Shown here: positions 34,375 to 43,336 of the stretch, in pieces
Numbering within the stretch: position 1 is the first letter of the stretch
Layout: the number at the start of each line of letters is the position of its first letter
NCBI GenBank assembly: GCA_964291365.2
Contig: OZ219989.1
Location: forward strand, 682,001-746,000
Length of the DNA stretch: 64,000 nt
Reading direction: 5' to 3'
From: JBDWFY01 sp964291365
GTDB taxonomy: Bacteria > Pseudomonadota > Alphaproteobacteria > Rhizobiales > Stappiaceae
The notes under the pieces: model-generated
What the model saw: the letters and a program-made list of their open reading frames with translations, nothing else
Databases searched by the model: none
What the model was told of the DNA's origin: nothing
Position numbers and translations under genes: made by a program

Positions 34375-35286
34375 TTATCGATTGATTCCAGCTTGTGCTG
34401 CCACATCATCTACATTTGATGCATCAACAAAACCAGGACCTGATGGGATATTTGCCCCAGGTAACATACCCGCATAGTTGTTATACAAATGTAAAGCAAT
34501 TATTGGCATATAACCTTGCAGATATTGTTGTTGGTCAATAGTGTATGCTACTTTACCTTCTTTAATAAGGTTTGATACAGCAGTATTATTGTCAAAACAA
34601 GCAAGGTGAATATCTGCACCAACATCAACTATAGCTTTATAGGCAGCTTCACAAACGTGTGGCCCAGCAGCAAGGATTCCGTCAACTGCAGTATCGGCTT
34701 GAAGAGCCGCTGCGGTACGTGTTTGGATTTGTGCAGGGTCATTGGAAGAATCAATCATATTTAAAGTTTGACCTAGTGATTCAAAATAACCTTCACATCT
34801 GTCTACTAATGCCGTGTTATTTGACTCCTGATTTAGGCAAAGACCTTTTGTTACACCTTCATCTTTGGCGCGAGCACCTGCGGCTTGACCAGCTAAATAT
34901 TCTGGTTGACCGACATGCATAAGTGCACCGACGGCTTTTGAAGACTCAAGACCTGAATTCATAGTAATAACTGGAATACCACTGTCAACTGCTTGTCGGA
35001 TTACATCACCTAGTGCATCAGGATCAGGTAGTGATACAACAATGCCATCCGGTTGAGTAGCAGTCGCAGATTCAATGAGTTCAACCATTTCATCCATAGT
35101 ACCATTTGGAATAAAGTTGTATTCAAAATCTGCTCCAATAGCTGCAGACGCATCTTTACCTGCTTTTTCAACAACTGGCCAAAATGGATCGTTACCACGT
35201 GAGTGAGTGATCATGACATAACGTTCTGCGATAGCAGTACCCGCAAACATTACAGTTGCGGCAATAACAAGTATTAGTTTTTTCAT
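34375..35286 (-). CDS. Periplasmic sugar-binding protein, FrcB/RbsB type
   Basis: A 303-aa type-I periplasmic binding protein (Peripla_BP_4). The ATG at 35286, with GGGAGATT before it, gives a clean 20-residue signal peptide 'MKKLILVIAATVMFAGTAIA', so I reject the 43-codon longer frame. The mature part starts 'ERYVMITHSRGNDPFWPVVEKAG', the first ligand-binding strand. 'PDGIVVSLPDPDALGDVIRQAVDSGIPVITMNSG' is typical of the family. The ligand cannot be called: fructose, ribose and inositol binders all share this pattern. Confidence 0.88.
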   Translation of the reverse strand: MKKLILVIAATVMFAGTAIAERYVMITHSRGNDPFWPVVEKAGKDASAAIGADFEYNFIPNGTMDEMVELIESATATQPDGIVVSLPDPDALGDVIRQAVDSGIPVITMNSGLESSKAVGALMHVGQPEYLAGQAAGARAKDEGVTKGLCLNQESNNTALVDRCEGYFESLGQTLNMIDSSNDPAQIQTRTAAALQADTAVDGILAAGPHVCEAAYKAIVDVGADIHLACFDNNTAVSNLIKEGKVAYTIDQQQYLQGYMPIIALHLYNNYAGMLPGANIPSGPGFVDASNVDDVAAQAGINR

Positions 35287-35562
35287 TACTAATCTCCCTT
35301 TATTTGTGCGCAATTGCGCGTAAGTTTTAGAATCTAGCGTGATGCTAGAAAGTGACATATTTTGCATTGTTGTTGTTATTAGAATTGAAGACAACAATTG
35401 AAAATCATAAATCAAACTTACTTTATAGTTTGGTCGGAATAAAATGCAATGTAATTCGTTATCAAATTCAGATTTAAATCACCGCATTTGTTTAAATACT
35501 CTCCAAAATAATAAGTAGTTTGTTAATTCTCAATTTGTAAATACAAAACAGAATCGTACTCT

Positions 35563-35620
35563 AACATAAAATTTTATGTTGTCAATAATTTATTTAATTT
35601 TAAAAAATAATTGACAACAT
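35563..35620 (-). promoter_or_regulatory. Palindromic operator region of the sugar ABC operon
   Basis: Two overlapping symmetric elements lie ~280 bases upstream of the binding-protein gene. The first is a perfect 18-base palindrome AACATAAAATTTTATGTT (35563-35580). The second is a 16-base inverted repeat ATGTTGTCAATAATTT (35576-35591) with AAATAATTGACAACAT (35605-35620), 15 of 16 positions matching. On the minus strand TTGACA within the left arm could be a -35 box facing the transporter genes. On the plus strand TTGACA at 35611-35616 faces the other way. Such dyads are typical binding sites for LacI- or GntR-type sugar regulators, but no regulator gene is in view. Confidence 0.6.
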
Positions 35621-35639
35621 AGAAGGGAGAAACGTTGAG

Positions 35640-36185
35640 ATCAAAGTAGAAAGTTTAGGGGGGGGAGTAGCGGATTTTTTTTGACTCAAAAAGTTAGGTT
35701 AAAAATAGAATATTATTTGTAGCGAAAGATTTAGCAACGTGATTATTATGGTTTGTTAGCCTCCAATTTTATATTTGGATTTCGCCAAACGAAAAAGTTA
35801 GTCACAAGTGAGCTTGAAATATGGAATTTATTACTCAATTTTGGAATTAGTTATTGTTATAATCTTACCGATAGATTTTCGCGAGAAGTTCTTGATACTA
35901 AATTTGTTTTGAGTGTAAATTTTTATGGATATTTTTGAATTATACAAATTTATGAAATTCAAAAATATATGTAGATAAGGTAAATTAAATGATGGATAAA
36001 TTTTAAAGTTTTGCAATTTATTTCTTAATGTTGTAATTGCATAATTTGTTAAAATTAATTGATTGTAATAATTGAAATTTATAAAACGATTGATTGCTGG
36101 AATTGAGTTTGCTTGAACAATGTAGCAAATTTGCAATTGTATTAACCTGAACTAAATTTTTTATCTGTAATGGAGGTACACTTCA
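35640..36185. other. Non-coding AT-rich stretch
   Basis: I see no credible gene in these ~550 bases. Open frames of about 60 and 100 codons (35753-35938 plus, 35831-36136 minus) are low-complexity and have no family features. A GGAGGT near 36172 serves the short gene start at 36186. Confidence 0.4.
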
Positions 36186-36296
36186 ATGCCTGAATTTAAG
36201 GTGCCAGAGCAAATTCTGAACAAGCTAAATGAAATTCGTTATAGAGAGATAGTTCTTCATGCACACGGCAAACGCATACGAAACTACTTAACCTAA
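36186..36296 (+). pseudogene. 5' end of a gene probably cut by the adjacent IS
   Basis: A 36-aa frame begins at an ATG with a good GGAGGT ribosome site (~36172) and reads 'MPEFKVPEQILNKLNEIRYR' before stopping at 36296, 26 bases short of the transposase stop. The strong start but abrupt stop at the IS edge suggests an N-terminal fragment of a gene interrupted by the ISAs1-like element. The family is unknown. The 38373-38783 frame on the other side of the IS might be related, but I could not join them. Confidence 0.35.
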
Positions 36297-36321
36297 CAGG
36301 CGTTAAAGGATATATTTGACA

Positions 36322-37956
36322 TTATTTTCGTTTTTCTAAACGCTTATAGATTTTTGATTCTTCCTTTAATATGTTCGCGTAGTTTTTTATATTCGCGTTA
36401 AATCCAGTTAAGATTGGGATTAGATTATTTGGATTGAATGAGTTTCCTTTCATTACCGCACGATTGCTATCATTTCCGTGGAAAATTCTAACCAAATTTA
36501 ATGCGGTGCGAGTCACCACTGCGAGCACCTTAACCGCATTCATGTCTGTTGCTTGTTGTTCGTCTTCACGTAGGTTGACATCTAATTCCCAATGCACGGA
36601 TTCAACACTCCAATGATTTCGAATGAGTAATGCGGCTAATTCTGGTTTACAAACTTCAGAAAACAAGAATACCCGTCGTTCGGTCTCCGCAGGCAATGTA
36701 TAGGAATCGCAAACAACGACCATTGCGACACCGGGGAAATCAAACTGCGCTTGGATTCTCTTTCTAATTTTATAGCAATATACGGTGCGGATTGTGGTTC
36801 GACCATGACTGGTGTCAAGTTGTTGAAAAGTGCCATCATGACTCTTGCGACTGCGAACATAATCTTCAACCTGATAATACACGGTGCGTTGATTTTTCCG
36901 TAATCGAAGACAATATCGTGCCAATCGTTGCAGAATTAATCCAACGGTTTCCCGATTGCAATGCAGGGCATCAGCGGTAACCCATAACCCAGCAATATCT
37001 TGACTTCGGAGTAAGGTTCGGACGGCTTCAGCTTCTTTGCCAAACTCATAATCAACCGAATCCAATACTAATTTTCCAACATGGCTTACAACGGACGCAA
37101 TCCCAATTTGCGGGAGACCTTGTTTCTTACTGCCAGACCCACAGATAATTTTGCCATCAAGAGTCACCGCTCGATACAATTTTTTTGTCAAGCCTTTGAG
37201 CATCCCTTTATAGAGAACTTTACGAACCGTTTTATCGTCCAATCCACCAAGTGCCCGCGTTAACGTGTCAACATTGAACATTGTTGTCGGCAAGTCCATA
37301 AACTGGCGAAAAAACCACGCATTATTCTCGCAATATAAAACAATGTCTTTGAATTTGCTTTGTCCAGCTAAACACGCGAACAGGGTTAACAACAGGATAT
37401 CTTCCCCGCGATATTTCATCGCATTCCCTTTGCGCCCGTCTTTTAACCGGTAAAACGCACATAAACCATAGAAAAAACGAACAAAGAGTCTCAACGCGAT
37501 CACTTTCGCTTTTGAAAGTTTATATGCTCTGATCGGCTCCGCTTCAACTGGTGGTGCTACCGGTTCTTGGGTCGCATTGGTTGCTTCCAATTTAGCCAAC
37601 TCGCGTCGCACCTTTGGTGGGGCAAACCCATACCGAAGTAAGGCCTTGCCAATCGTCGCTTCGGCAACAGAATAACCAAACGTTTGCTCTAAATCCTTCT
37701 TGATGACGGCTGTCGTAATGGTTGGAGTGGCTGTTGCTAGAGCAACAATATACTCTTTATGTTGATCTATTTCGTATCGATTCTTCCCTGGTCGGTGTGG
37801 TCCAAATACCCCATACTTGATTTTATTGAGTCGCCAGCGTCTGACCGTTGAATAAGCAATATTAAATACCCTTGCTACTTTGCGATCAGAGGCCTTAGGA
37901 TTAGCAATCCAATACTGATGCACGCGTTTGACAAATTTTGCCTTATGCGGTTTCAT
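36322..37956 (-). CDS. ISAs1-like transposase with extra N-terminal helix-turn-helix domain
   Basis: A 544-aa transposase in one unbroken frame. Residues ~1-115 form a winged/helix-turn-helix region ('SDRKVARVFNIAYSTVRRWR', then 'GYSVAEATIGKALLRYGFAP') like the DNA-binding part of IS630 transposases. Residues ~165-520 are ISAs1-like: 'ILLLTLFACLAGQSKFKDIV', first catalytic Asp in 'AVTLDGKIICGS', second in 'WVTADALHCNRE', Glu in 'WELDVNLREDEQQATD'. Ordinary ISAs1 transposases are ~370-440 aa, so the N-terminal addition is notable. Base composition is higher in GC than the flanks. I could not define the terminal inverted repeats. Confidence 0.82.
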   Translation of the reverse strand: MKPHKAKFVKRVHQYWIANPKASDRKVARVFNIAYSTVRRWRLNKIKYGVFGPHRPGKNRYEIDQHKEYIVALATATPTITTAVIKKDLEQTFGYSVAEATIGKALLRYGFAPPKVRRELAKLEATNATQEPVAPPVEAEPIRAYKLSKAKVIALRLFVRFFYGLCAFYRLKDGRKGNAMKYRGEDILLLTLFACLAGQSKFKDIVLYCENNAWFFRQFMDLPTTMFNVDTLTRALGGLDDKTVRKVLYKGMLKGLTKKLYRAVTLDGKIICGSGSKKQGLPQIGIASVVSHVGKLVLDSVDYEFGKEAEAVRTLLRSQDIAGLWVTADALHCNRETVGLILQRLARYCLRLRKNQRTVYYQVEDYVRSRKSHDGTFQQLDTSHGRTTIRTVYCYKIRKRIQAQFDFPGVAMVVVCDSYTLPAETERRVFLFSEVCKPELAALLIRNHWSVESVHWELDVNLREDEQQATDMNAVKVLAVVTRTALNLVRIFHGNDSNRAVMKGNSFNPNNLIPILTGFNANIKNYANILKEESKIYKRLEKRK

Positions 37957-38372
37957 AGTACTTTGATCCCCAAATGATCACCGTGGTCCCTTAGTCGTTT
38001 AGAACCAAGCGGTGTTACGAATCAGCAACCAACGACTTTATGACCAAACAATTGGAAAAAAAATCAAGGTGGCTGCGGGTTAAAATTTAGGGATAAATAT
38101 TAATTTGAATCGCATAATTCTAGCCACTATCAAAAGTTTTCCACAGAAAACTTCATTACGAACGATGTCGCAATACCGAAATGGTTCCGATTGTAGATCA
38201 AAAACGTGACCAGAAAAACTGAAGTATAAGTTTAATTTTACCGTGGAGCTACCCGTTAAAAATGCCGAAAATACAGGGGTTTTAAGCACTTTTCAATTGT
38301 GATGAAACATCTATAAACAGGGGGAGTACAATATGAACTGTTAAACTAAAAACCATTTAAAATGCGTCTGCC
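37957..38372. other. Region between transposase and next gene
   Basis: This holds the upstream end of the ISAs1-like element and some unassigned sequence. A 69-codon minus frame (38080-38289) has no family resemblance or ribosome site and is not called. Confidence 0.35.
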
Positions 38373-38783
38373 GTGAGAGGAACAGGAATTCCCTGTAATA
38401 TATATCTGAGTGGTGAAAAATATCAGGCTCCATCTTTGAGAAATGGAATGCTTCATACTATTCGATATTTATTGAATAATAGAGTGAGTGTTGATGAACT
38501 TAACTCAATGGATTTTGAATTGCGACCTCGTCTTTTGATTCTGGGTGTTAATGGTGAAGTTAAAAGTAATGAATTTATTCGACTTGCTAAAATTGAAAGA
38601 GAAAAAATTGGACTGAGATTTGATCCTCAGAGACGATTCATATGCTCGGATGAGAATTTAATGTACCTTGGAGGAAGGACTTACGCAATTAATGGTGAAT
38701 GGACTGAAACTAAATTTAAGAATGCAATATCATTATTAAACAGAAACTATCCAGAATTAAAAATAGACTTTGAAATTCTATAA
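38373..38783 (+). CDS. Hypothetical protein, possibly 5'-truncated
   Basis: A 136-aa frame beginning at GTG; the in-frame region upstream stops at 38358. It contains 'APSLRNGMLHTIRYLLNNRV', 'RLLILGVNGEVKSNEF' and a C-terminal 'YLGGRTYAINGEWTETKF'. I recognise no family. Clean coding character but no obvious start signal make a truncated gene plausible, given the transposase 400 bases upstream. Confidence 0.45.
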   Translation: MRGTGIPCNIYLSGEKYQAPSLRNGMLHTIRYLLNNRVSVDELNSMDFELRPRLLILGVNGEVKSNEFIRLAKIEREKIGLRFDPQRRFICSDENLMYLGGRTYAINGEWTETKFKNAISLLNRNYPELKIDFEIL

Positions 38784-39018
38784 TTTAGAGTTTAATTATT
38801 GCTTTCGTTTACTAGATGACTCACAGAAAAGATTAAATTAGAAGAGTTATCAAACTCAACAGGACTATTGCGTAATTATAACATCATTGAGCGGATAGAA
38901 CTTCTATAATTTTGGGTTGTGACAAGCACTAGTGAAGGACTTTTGCTACAACCCACAGCTTTGTAATTTAACTTTGAAAGCGGTAAATAAAATTGGCAGG
39001 TAAAATCGAATAGTAGAA

Positions 39019-39510
39019 CTAATGAGTGGGATACCTTAATTCTTTTTCATTGATTATTATCGCTGTAATGAAAAAAACTACTAATTCATCTAAACTCATG
39101 CCTACTTTATACATCTTCTCTTTGGGTAAACTTATCTTAGACCATTCAATTTCCTCAGAGTAAGCAAGATCTTTGTATCTTTCAGTTTTGGACTTTGCCA
39201 AGTTATACATTAACTCAATATGAGCTCCATGAAAATACTCTAAGAATTTTTTAATTTTGCTAATTTTTATTTTCCTGGTTGACCAATTCAAAATTTCATA
39301 ATCTGATTCCTCAACATTTTTGAAAATTGATTGAGATTCTGTCTGTTCCCAGTCAACAGATATTCTATATTTTGCAATGTAAGAATTTTTACAGAAAATT
39401 AAAATCATATAAAAAAATAGTTTCATTTTAGTGTAAATTATGCTTGAAAATGTATGGATCTCTTCTTGACTTTCTAGATATGATTTTATTGATTCTATTA
39501 ATTTCTTCAT
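39019..39510 (-). CDS. Hypothetical 163-aa protein
   Basis: The ATG has a good AAGAAGG ribosome site 8 bases upstream, which supports a real gene. The protein has an N-terminal helix rich in Glu/Lys, a hydrophobic stretch 'KLFFYMILIFCKNSYIAKY' (residues ~30-48), an acidic middle and a hydrophobic C-terminal segment 'SLDELVVFFITAIIINE'. No family is recognised. It is convergent with the 38373 gene and lies in line with the L,D-transpeptidase upstream, 101 bases away. Confidence 0.55.
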   Translation of the reverse strand: MKKLIESIKSYLESQEEIHTFSSIIYTKMKLFFYMILIFCKNSYIAKYRISVDWEQTESQSIFKNVEESDYEILNWSTRKIKISKIKKFLEYFHGAHIELMYNLAKSKTERYKDLAYSEEIEWSKISLPKEKMYKVGMSLDELVVFFITAIIINEKELRYPTH

Positions 39511-39611
39511 TTTTATACCTTCTTGTATTGCAAATTGAAGTTTAATTGAATTTTATATTAGCAAATATAAATAGAGAGTTGAATTTTTTGAATAAATTGC
39601 ATGGAAGTCAA

Positions 39612-41531
39612 TTAGTGAATTCGGACCAAATTCGTTTTTATCTCTGCGGTACGAAGATAATCATCCCGATCATAAATATCAGTGTAATAACCGATTTCTC
39701 CATCTTCCTTTGGCCAAGCTGTGAAATATGTAACAAAAACCGGAATTTCACTAGTTACTTGCTCTGATCTAGTTAGACCTCGGTTAATTTGTTTATCAAT
39801 GTGATTGGTGTCGGTGTTCAATACTGCCGCAGCCATTCCCCTTGGGTCCTGTAAGCGAATACAACCATGACTAAATGCCCTAATGCGGCGATTAAATAAG
39901 TTCTTTTCTGGTGTGTCATGCATATAGATTGCGTGTGAATTCGGAAACATTATTTTCAATTTACCAAGTGCATTTGTTACACCAGGTCGTTGACGTATTC
40001 TAACCAACGACTGTTTCGTTGCTACACTTTGCCAATCAACCATACTCACGTCAAGTGGTTGTCCATCCAGTGAAGTTATTACATAATCGCCATCTGCTAA
40101 GTGGTTAGGGTCCTCAATCAAACTCGGGGCCATTTCATTAATGACGATCGATTTTGGAACTCCCCATGTTGGATTATATTCAACTCGTTCAATCTGGTCA
40201 TAAAAGAAATAGGTTTGGTTTTCTTTTGTGCCGACAACTGTTCTAGTTTTTAATTTTTCAACATTATTTTCAAAATAAGATGCACTGAAAGCTGCTTGAT
40301 TTACAAAAACTCGTTTTGAACCCAGATTTCGGGGTAACCAGCGAATTCGCTCCATTGCAAACTTAACTTTCTCTATTTTTCCTGTGTTACTTTCAATATG
40401 CAATGCTTGTATTGTGTTCTTACCTACAATCCCATCTACCTCCAATTCAGCTTCAGCTTGGAAATCGCGGACGAACTCTATGAGAGGTCCTGTGTAAATA
40501 ACCGAACCTTGATAAGAATTTAGAGTATCGGCATGTTTATTGAGTAATTGATTTGAGGCTTTCATTTGAATTGCGGCAATTACATTGGGTAATTCAACAT
40601 GGATTTTGCCAGGTTTGATCAAGGTTTCTGGACCTATTTCAACCCGCTCAATTTCAGGTGAATCCCTGAGTCTTTCGAGTTCTTCTACCAAGTCGTTGAA
40701 GTAACGGTTATTGGGGTGGATGCTTTGTAAGTAATAACTCACAAAATCGTCTGTATCGGCCGATAGTATATTTGACAGAATACGAGAAAGGTCAACTTTA
40801 TGTCTCGGCAAATCATGGTAAATTGAAATAACATTAGGATTTATCCGGCCACGGGTTCCATCTAATACATAAGTCAAAACCTTAGCTGATAACACCATTT
40901 CAAACTTAATCTGGTTTTGAAGTTTGTTTTGCTCTGGTTGGTCTTGATTGGAACTTTTTGGAATGGTTATTTCATAATGTTTGGGATTCAGTCCGTATTT
41001 ATCAGCATTGGACAAAATTTCTAAAGCATCAAACGCTTTATCGTTTTCAAATCCATCCGTAATCCAAACAAACTTTGGGTGTTGCCTGTAATGATCAAGC
41101 AGTGCCTCTGCAACTTCCGGTAATGTATAGAGTTTGAAAGATTCTAAAAATGGGCGTGCTTGATCGAAGAGTGATGGGGAAACCTCTAAATCTATAGTGG
41201 TTTGATTAAAAAATTGGCTTTCCAATGATGCAGTATTAAGAATTGACAAACTTTCTAGTGAAAAATAGTCCAGCTGGTCAGGTTCGTAGGGAAAATATTT
41301 TAACTCAACTTTCTGCTTGGGTAATACTAATTCTCGCGAAGTAGGTTGGTCATCACGATTGAGGACTCCAAAGTTCTCTACTGTATCATAATCAAAATTT
41401 GAGTTTATCGCAATTTCTCTAACTTCCTGTGCTTTAGGAGTTTCGGTGGATACAAACGAAACTACACCTAAAAAGAGTAGCATTATTAGCACACGCCAAA
41501 TTTCAAATTTTTGAATTTTACCTATAACCAT
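39612..41531 (-). CDS. L,D-transpeptidase, YcbB/LdtD-like
   Basis: A 639-aa envelope enzyme that makes 3-3 cross-links in peptidoglycan. It has an N-terminal hydrophobic signal/anchor (residues ~13-30), a long scaffold region, a peptidoglycan-binding_1 motif 'LEVDGIVGKNTIQALHIES' near residue 365 and a YkuD catalytic domain with 'FSHGCIRLQDP'; the nucleophile is C557. E. coli YcbB is ~615 aa with the same domain order. Strong ribosome site AAGGAAACC before the ATG. The catalytic Cys, preceding His and following Arg are all present. Confidence 0.9.
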   Translation of the reverse strand: MVIGKIQKFEIWRVLIMLLFLGVVSFVSTETPKAQEVREIAINSNFDYDTVENFGVLNRDDQPTSRELVLPKQKVELKYFPYEPDQLDYFSLESLSILNTASLESQFFNQTTIDLEVSPSLFDQARPFLESFKLYTLPEVAEALLDHYRQHPKFVWITDGFENDKAFDALEILSNADKYGLNPKHYEITIPKSSNQDQPEQNKLQNQIKFEMVLSAKVLTYVLDGTRGRINPNVISIYHDLPRHKVDLSRILSNILSADTDDFVSYYLQSIHPNNRYFNDLVEELERLRDSPEIERVEIGPETLIKPGKIHVELPNVIAAIQMKASNQLLNKHADTLNSYQGSVIYTGPLIEFVRDFQAEAELEVDGIVGKNTIQALHIESNTGKIEKVKFAMERIRWLPRNLGSKRVFVNQAAFSASYFENNVEKLKTRTVVGTKENQTYFFYDQIERVEYNPTWGVPKSIVINEMAPSLIEDPNHLADGDYVITSLDGQPLDVSMVDWQSVATKQSLVRIRQRPGVTNALGKLKIMFPNSHAIYMHDTPEKNLFNRRIRAFSHGCIRLQDPRGMAAAVLNTDTNHIDKQINRGLTRSEQVTSEIPVFVTYFTAWPKEDGEIGYYTDIYDRDDYLRTAEIKTNLVRIH

Positions 41532-41960
41532 TGGGTTTCCTTACCAGTTGTATGTTCAAGTAGCAATTTTTTCACATTGTATTTTCTAAATGATGTTTAG
41601 ATAGTATAGTTTTTTATTCAAATCGCTAATCTAAATAATGGATAATATATTGTCTATTATTATAAAATACGAATTTATTTTTGAATTTTCAACAGTTTTT
41701 ACTCTATTAATCCCTTCAAGTTGATAATTCTTTAGTTTGTTGCAATATTGCAACAACTAGAAATGAACTAATTAAAATCGGGAATTATTAATTGTTAAGA
41801 ATAGCCGCGAACGGTAATACTAAAATATTTTTTAGAATTTACGTAAAAAAATACCGATTTTGATTTTAGAATAGCATTGATGCTAAAAAACTTGATCTAA
41901 TTCACACTTTAGCATAATTCGTAATTGATTAGAGTCAAAAATTTTGTCCGTTAAAATCTA

Positions 41961-41995
41961 AATTCTCCAGATGAAATTTTTGCACCTGGAGAATT
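41961..41995 (-). terminator. Intrinsic terminator after the small lipoprotein-like gene
   Basis: A perfect ten-base stem AATTCTCCAG (41961-41970) / CTGGAGAATT (41986-41995) with a 15-base loop. On the minus strand it is followed by TAGATTTT. It lies 23 bases after the stop of the 42018-42122 frame, which supports that tiny gene being real. Confidence 0.65.
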
Positions 41996-42017
41996 CATTC
42001 TCAAAGTATTTCCCTAA

Positions 42018-42122
42018 TCAGTTACAAGGGTTACTGCCCCACCAGTCACTACACCATTCTGGACTATTTGGATCATTACATGAAGTAATTGTTAATCCAG
42101 TCAATGTAAGTACTAATACCAA
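42018..42122 (-). CDS. Tiny lipoprotein-like gene, possibly decayed
   Basis: A 34-codon frame starting at TTG encodes a hydrophobic leader, 'LVLVLTLTGLTITSC', with a lipobox-like Cys at residue 15, followed by 'NDPNSPEWCSDWWGSNPCN'. The hydrophobic leader, lipid-modifiable Cys and short 'SPEWC' tail resemble small DUF3012-like lipoproteins. A TAA lies six codons upstream in frame and there is no good ATG, so the 5' part may be frameshifted, or the TTG may be used. A perfect terminator follows. Function unknown. Confidence 0.42.
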   Translation of the reverse strand: MVLVLTLTGLTITSCNDPNSPEWCSDWWGSNPCN

Positions 42123-42207
42123 TTTTAAAAAAGATTATTGTATAAACTTATCACATTTCTTGTGAATATCTTTTTAAGGTATATATTAATTCGCTCTTTT
42201 ACAAGCT

Positions 42208-42237
42208 ATGGTTGAATTATCCATTAAATTCAACCAT
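42208..42237 (+). repeat. Inverted repeat at the 5' edge of the IS630 gene
   Basis: ATGGTTGAATT (42208-42218) and AATTCAACCAT (42227-42237) form a perfect 11-base stem with an 8-base loop, ending 12 bases before the transposase ATG at 42250. It may be part of the element's end or a translation-limiting hairpin. Confidence 0.5.
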
Positions 42238-42249
42238 GTTGAGGCATAT

Positions 42250-43317
42250 ATGTCAAGAAGAGCGATTCCACTGGTAAAACATCATTCACTTGATGAGTTG
42301 GAAAATTTTGCTGCAAGCTGCGACAATACCAACGTATATCGGAGAGTAAGTTCCATCATTGATATTATGAACGGTGCATCTCGGGCTAATGCTGCGAAAC
42401 GTGGCCATATGAGTCCTGATGTTTTACGTTATTGGATAAACAGATATAATGACTTAGGACTTGATGGTTTAATTGACTTAAAGTCTCCCGGTCGACCACG
42501 GAAATTGGAAGCGGCACAAACAGTTGAATTTATCAAAGTTGTTAAAGCTGGCCCTAATCCTGAAATCAATGGAATTGGCCGTTGGCGGCTCTGTGATTTG
42601 GTAGTAGTTATTCATACAACTTTTGGTATTAAAATCACGATCGCATCAGTGTGGAACTTGCTGAAGCGAGAAGGTTTTTCGATTCAATCTCCGCGACCTC
42701 GTCACCCCAAACAAAACCCTGATGATATTCCCGCATTTAAAAGGGATTTCGATGAATTAGTCACAGGTAAAACGCGGCATGTTTCAAAGGAAACACCAAT
42801 TCACATTTGGTTCCAAGATGAAGCTCGTATTGGTGAAAAGAATAATCAAGCGAAAAGTTGGGCACCGGTCGGTGAACGTCCAATCGTACCAGCTGACATG
42901 GGATATCAAGTTGGTTACCTTTTTGGGGCAATTTGTCCAGAATTAGGGGAGGCTGTTGGATTAGTCATGGCAAGTGCAAACACAGCTTCAACGCAAATAT
43001 TTCTTGATTGTCTCAGCGACAAAATCACTGATCACGCCCATGGCGTTATTATTATGGATCGCGCCACTTGGCACACCACGACAAAACTTAGAATTCCCGA
43101 CAATATCACCATCATTTATCTTCCGCCATATTGTCCAGAACTCAATTCAATTGAGCAAATATGGGATTTTCTCCGGAAAAATTATCTACCCAATCGTATT
43201 TTTAACACATGGGACGTGTTGGTCGAGGCAATTTGTTGGGCTTGGAATCAATTGTGCAAATTACCAGAAAAGATCTCTAAAATAGGGACAAGAGAGTGGG
43301 CGACAATAAAGCGATAA
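42250..43317 (+). CDS. IS630-family transposase, full length
   Basis: A 355-aa transposase. The N-terminal HTH ('GASRANAAKRGHMSPDVLRYWINRYND'), then a winged-helix part ending 'LLKREGFSIQSPRPRHPKQNPD', then a DDE domain: first Asp in 'IWFQDEARIGEK', second in 'GVIIMDRATWHTT' and Glu in 'LPPYCPELNSIEQIWDFLR'. These are the IS630 hallmarks. I start at the ATG at 42250 (GAGG upstream) because the earlier frame start at 42208 is inside an inverted repeat. It is intact and possibly active. Its 3' end abuts the fragment of a second IS630 gene. Confidence 0.92.
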   Translation: MSRRAIPLVKHHSLDELENFAASCDNTNVYRRVSSIIDIMNGASRANAAKRGHMSPDVLRYWINRYNDLGLDGLIDLKSPGRPRKLEAAQTVEFIKVVKAGPNPEINGIGRWRLCDLVVVIHTTFGIKITIASVWNLLKREGFSIQSPRPRHPKQNPDDIPAFKRDFDELVTGKTRHVSKETPIHIWFQDEARIGEKNNQAKSWAPVGERPIVPADMGYQVGYLFGAICPELGEAVGLVMASANTASTQIFLDCLSDKITDHAHGVIIMDRATWHTTTKLRIPDNITIIYLPPYCPELNSIEQIWDFLRKNYLPNRIFNTWDVLVEAICWAWNQLCKLPEKISKIGTREWATIKR

Positions 43318-43336
43318 ACCGATTTTGATACTGTTG

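Noticed and set aside
34305..34409. Longer start for the sugar permease (408 aa)
   Set aside because: Would overlap the binding-protein gene and include the intergenic stem-loop; the ATG at 34304 has a proper ribosome site.
32401..35286. Calling the FrcBCA-type transporter a myo-inositol importer
   Set aside because: Only distance-based context (iol genes 9 kb away across two IS elements) supports it; ligand cannot be read from sequence.
35287..35415. Longer start for the sugar-binding protein (346 aa)
   Set aside because: It would bury the clean signal peptide that begins at 35286 behind 43 extra residues.
38080..38289. 69-aa minus frame next to the ISAs1-like element
   Set aside because: No ribosome site or conserved pattern; likely chance.
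41971..42165. 64-aa plus frame
   Set aside because: Opposite strand of the lipoprotein-like gene and its terminator; the minus strand gives the more meaningful product.
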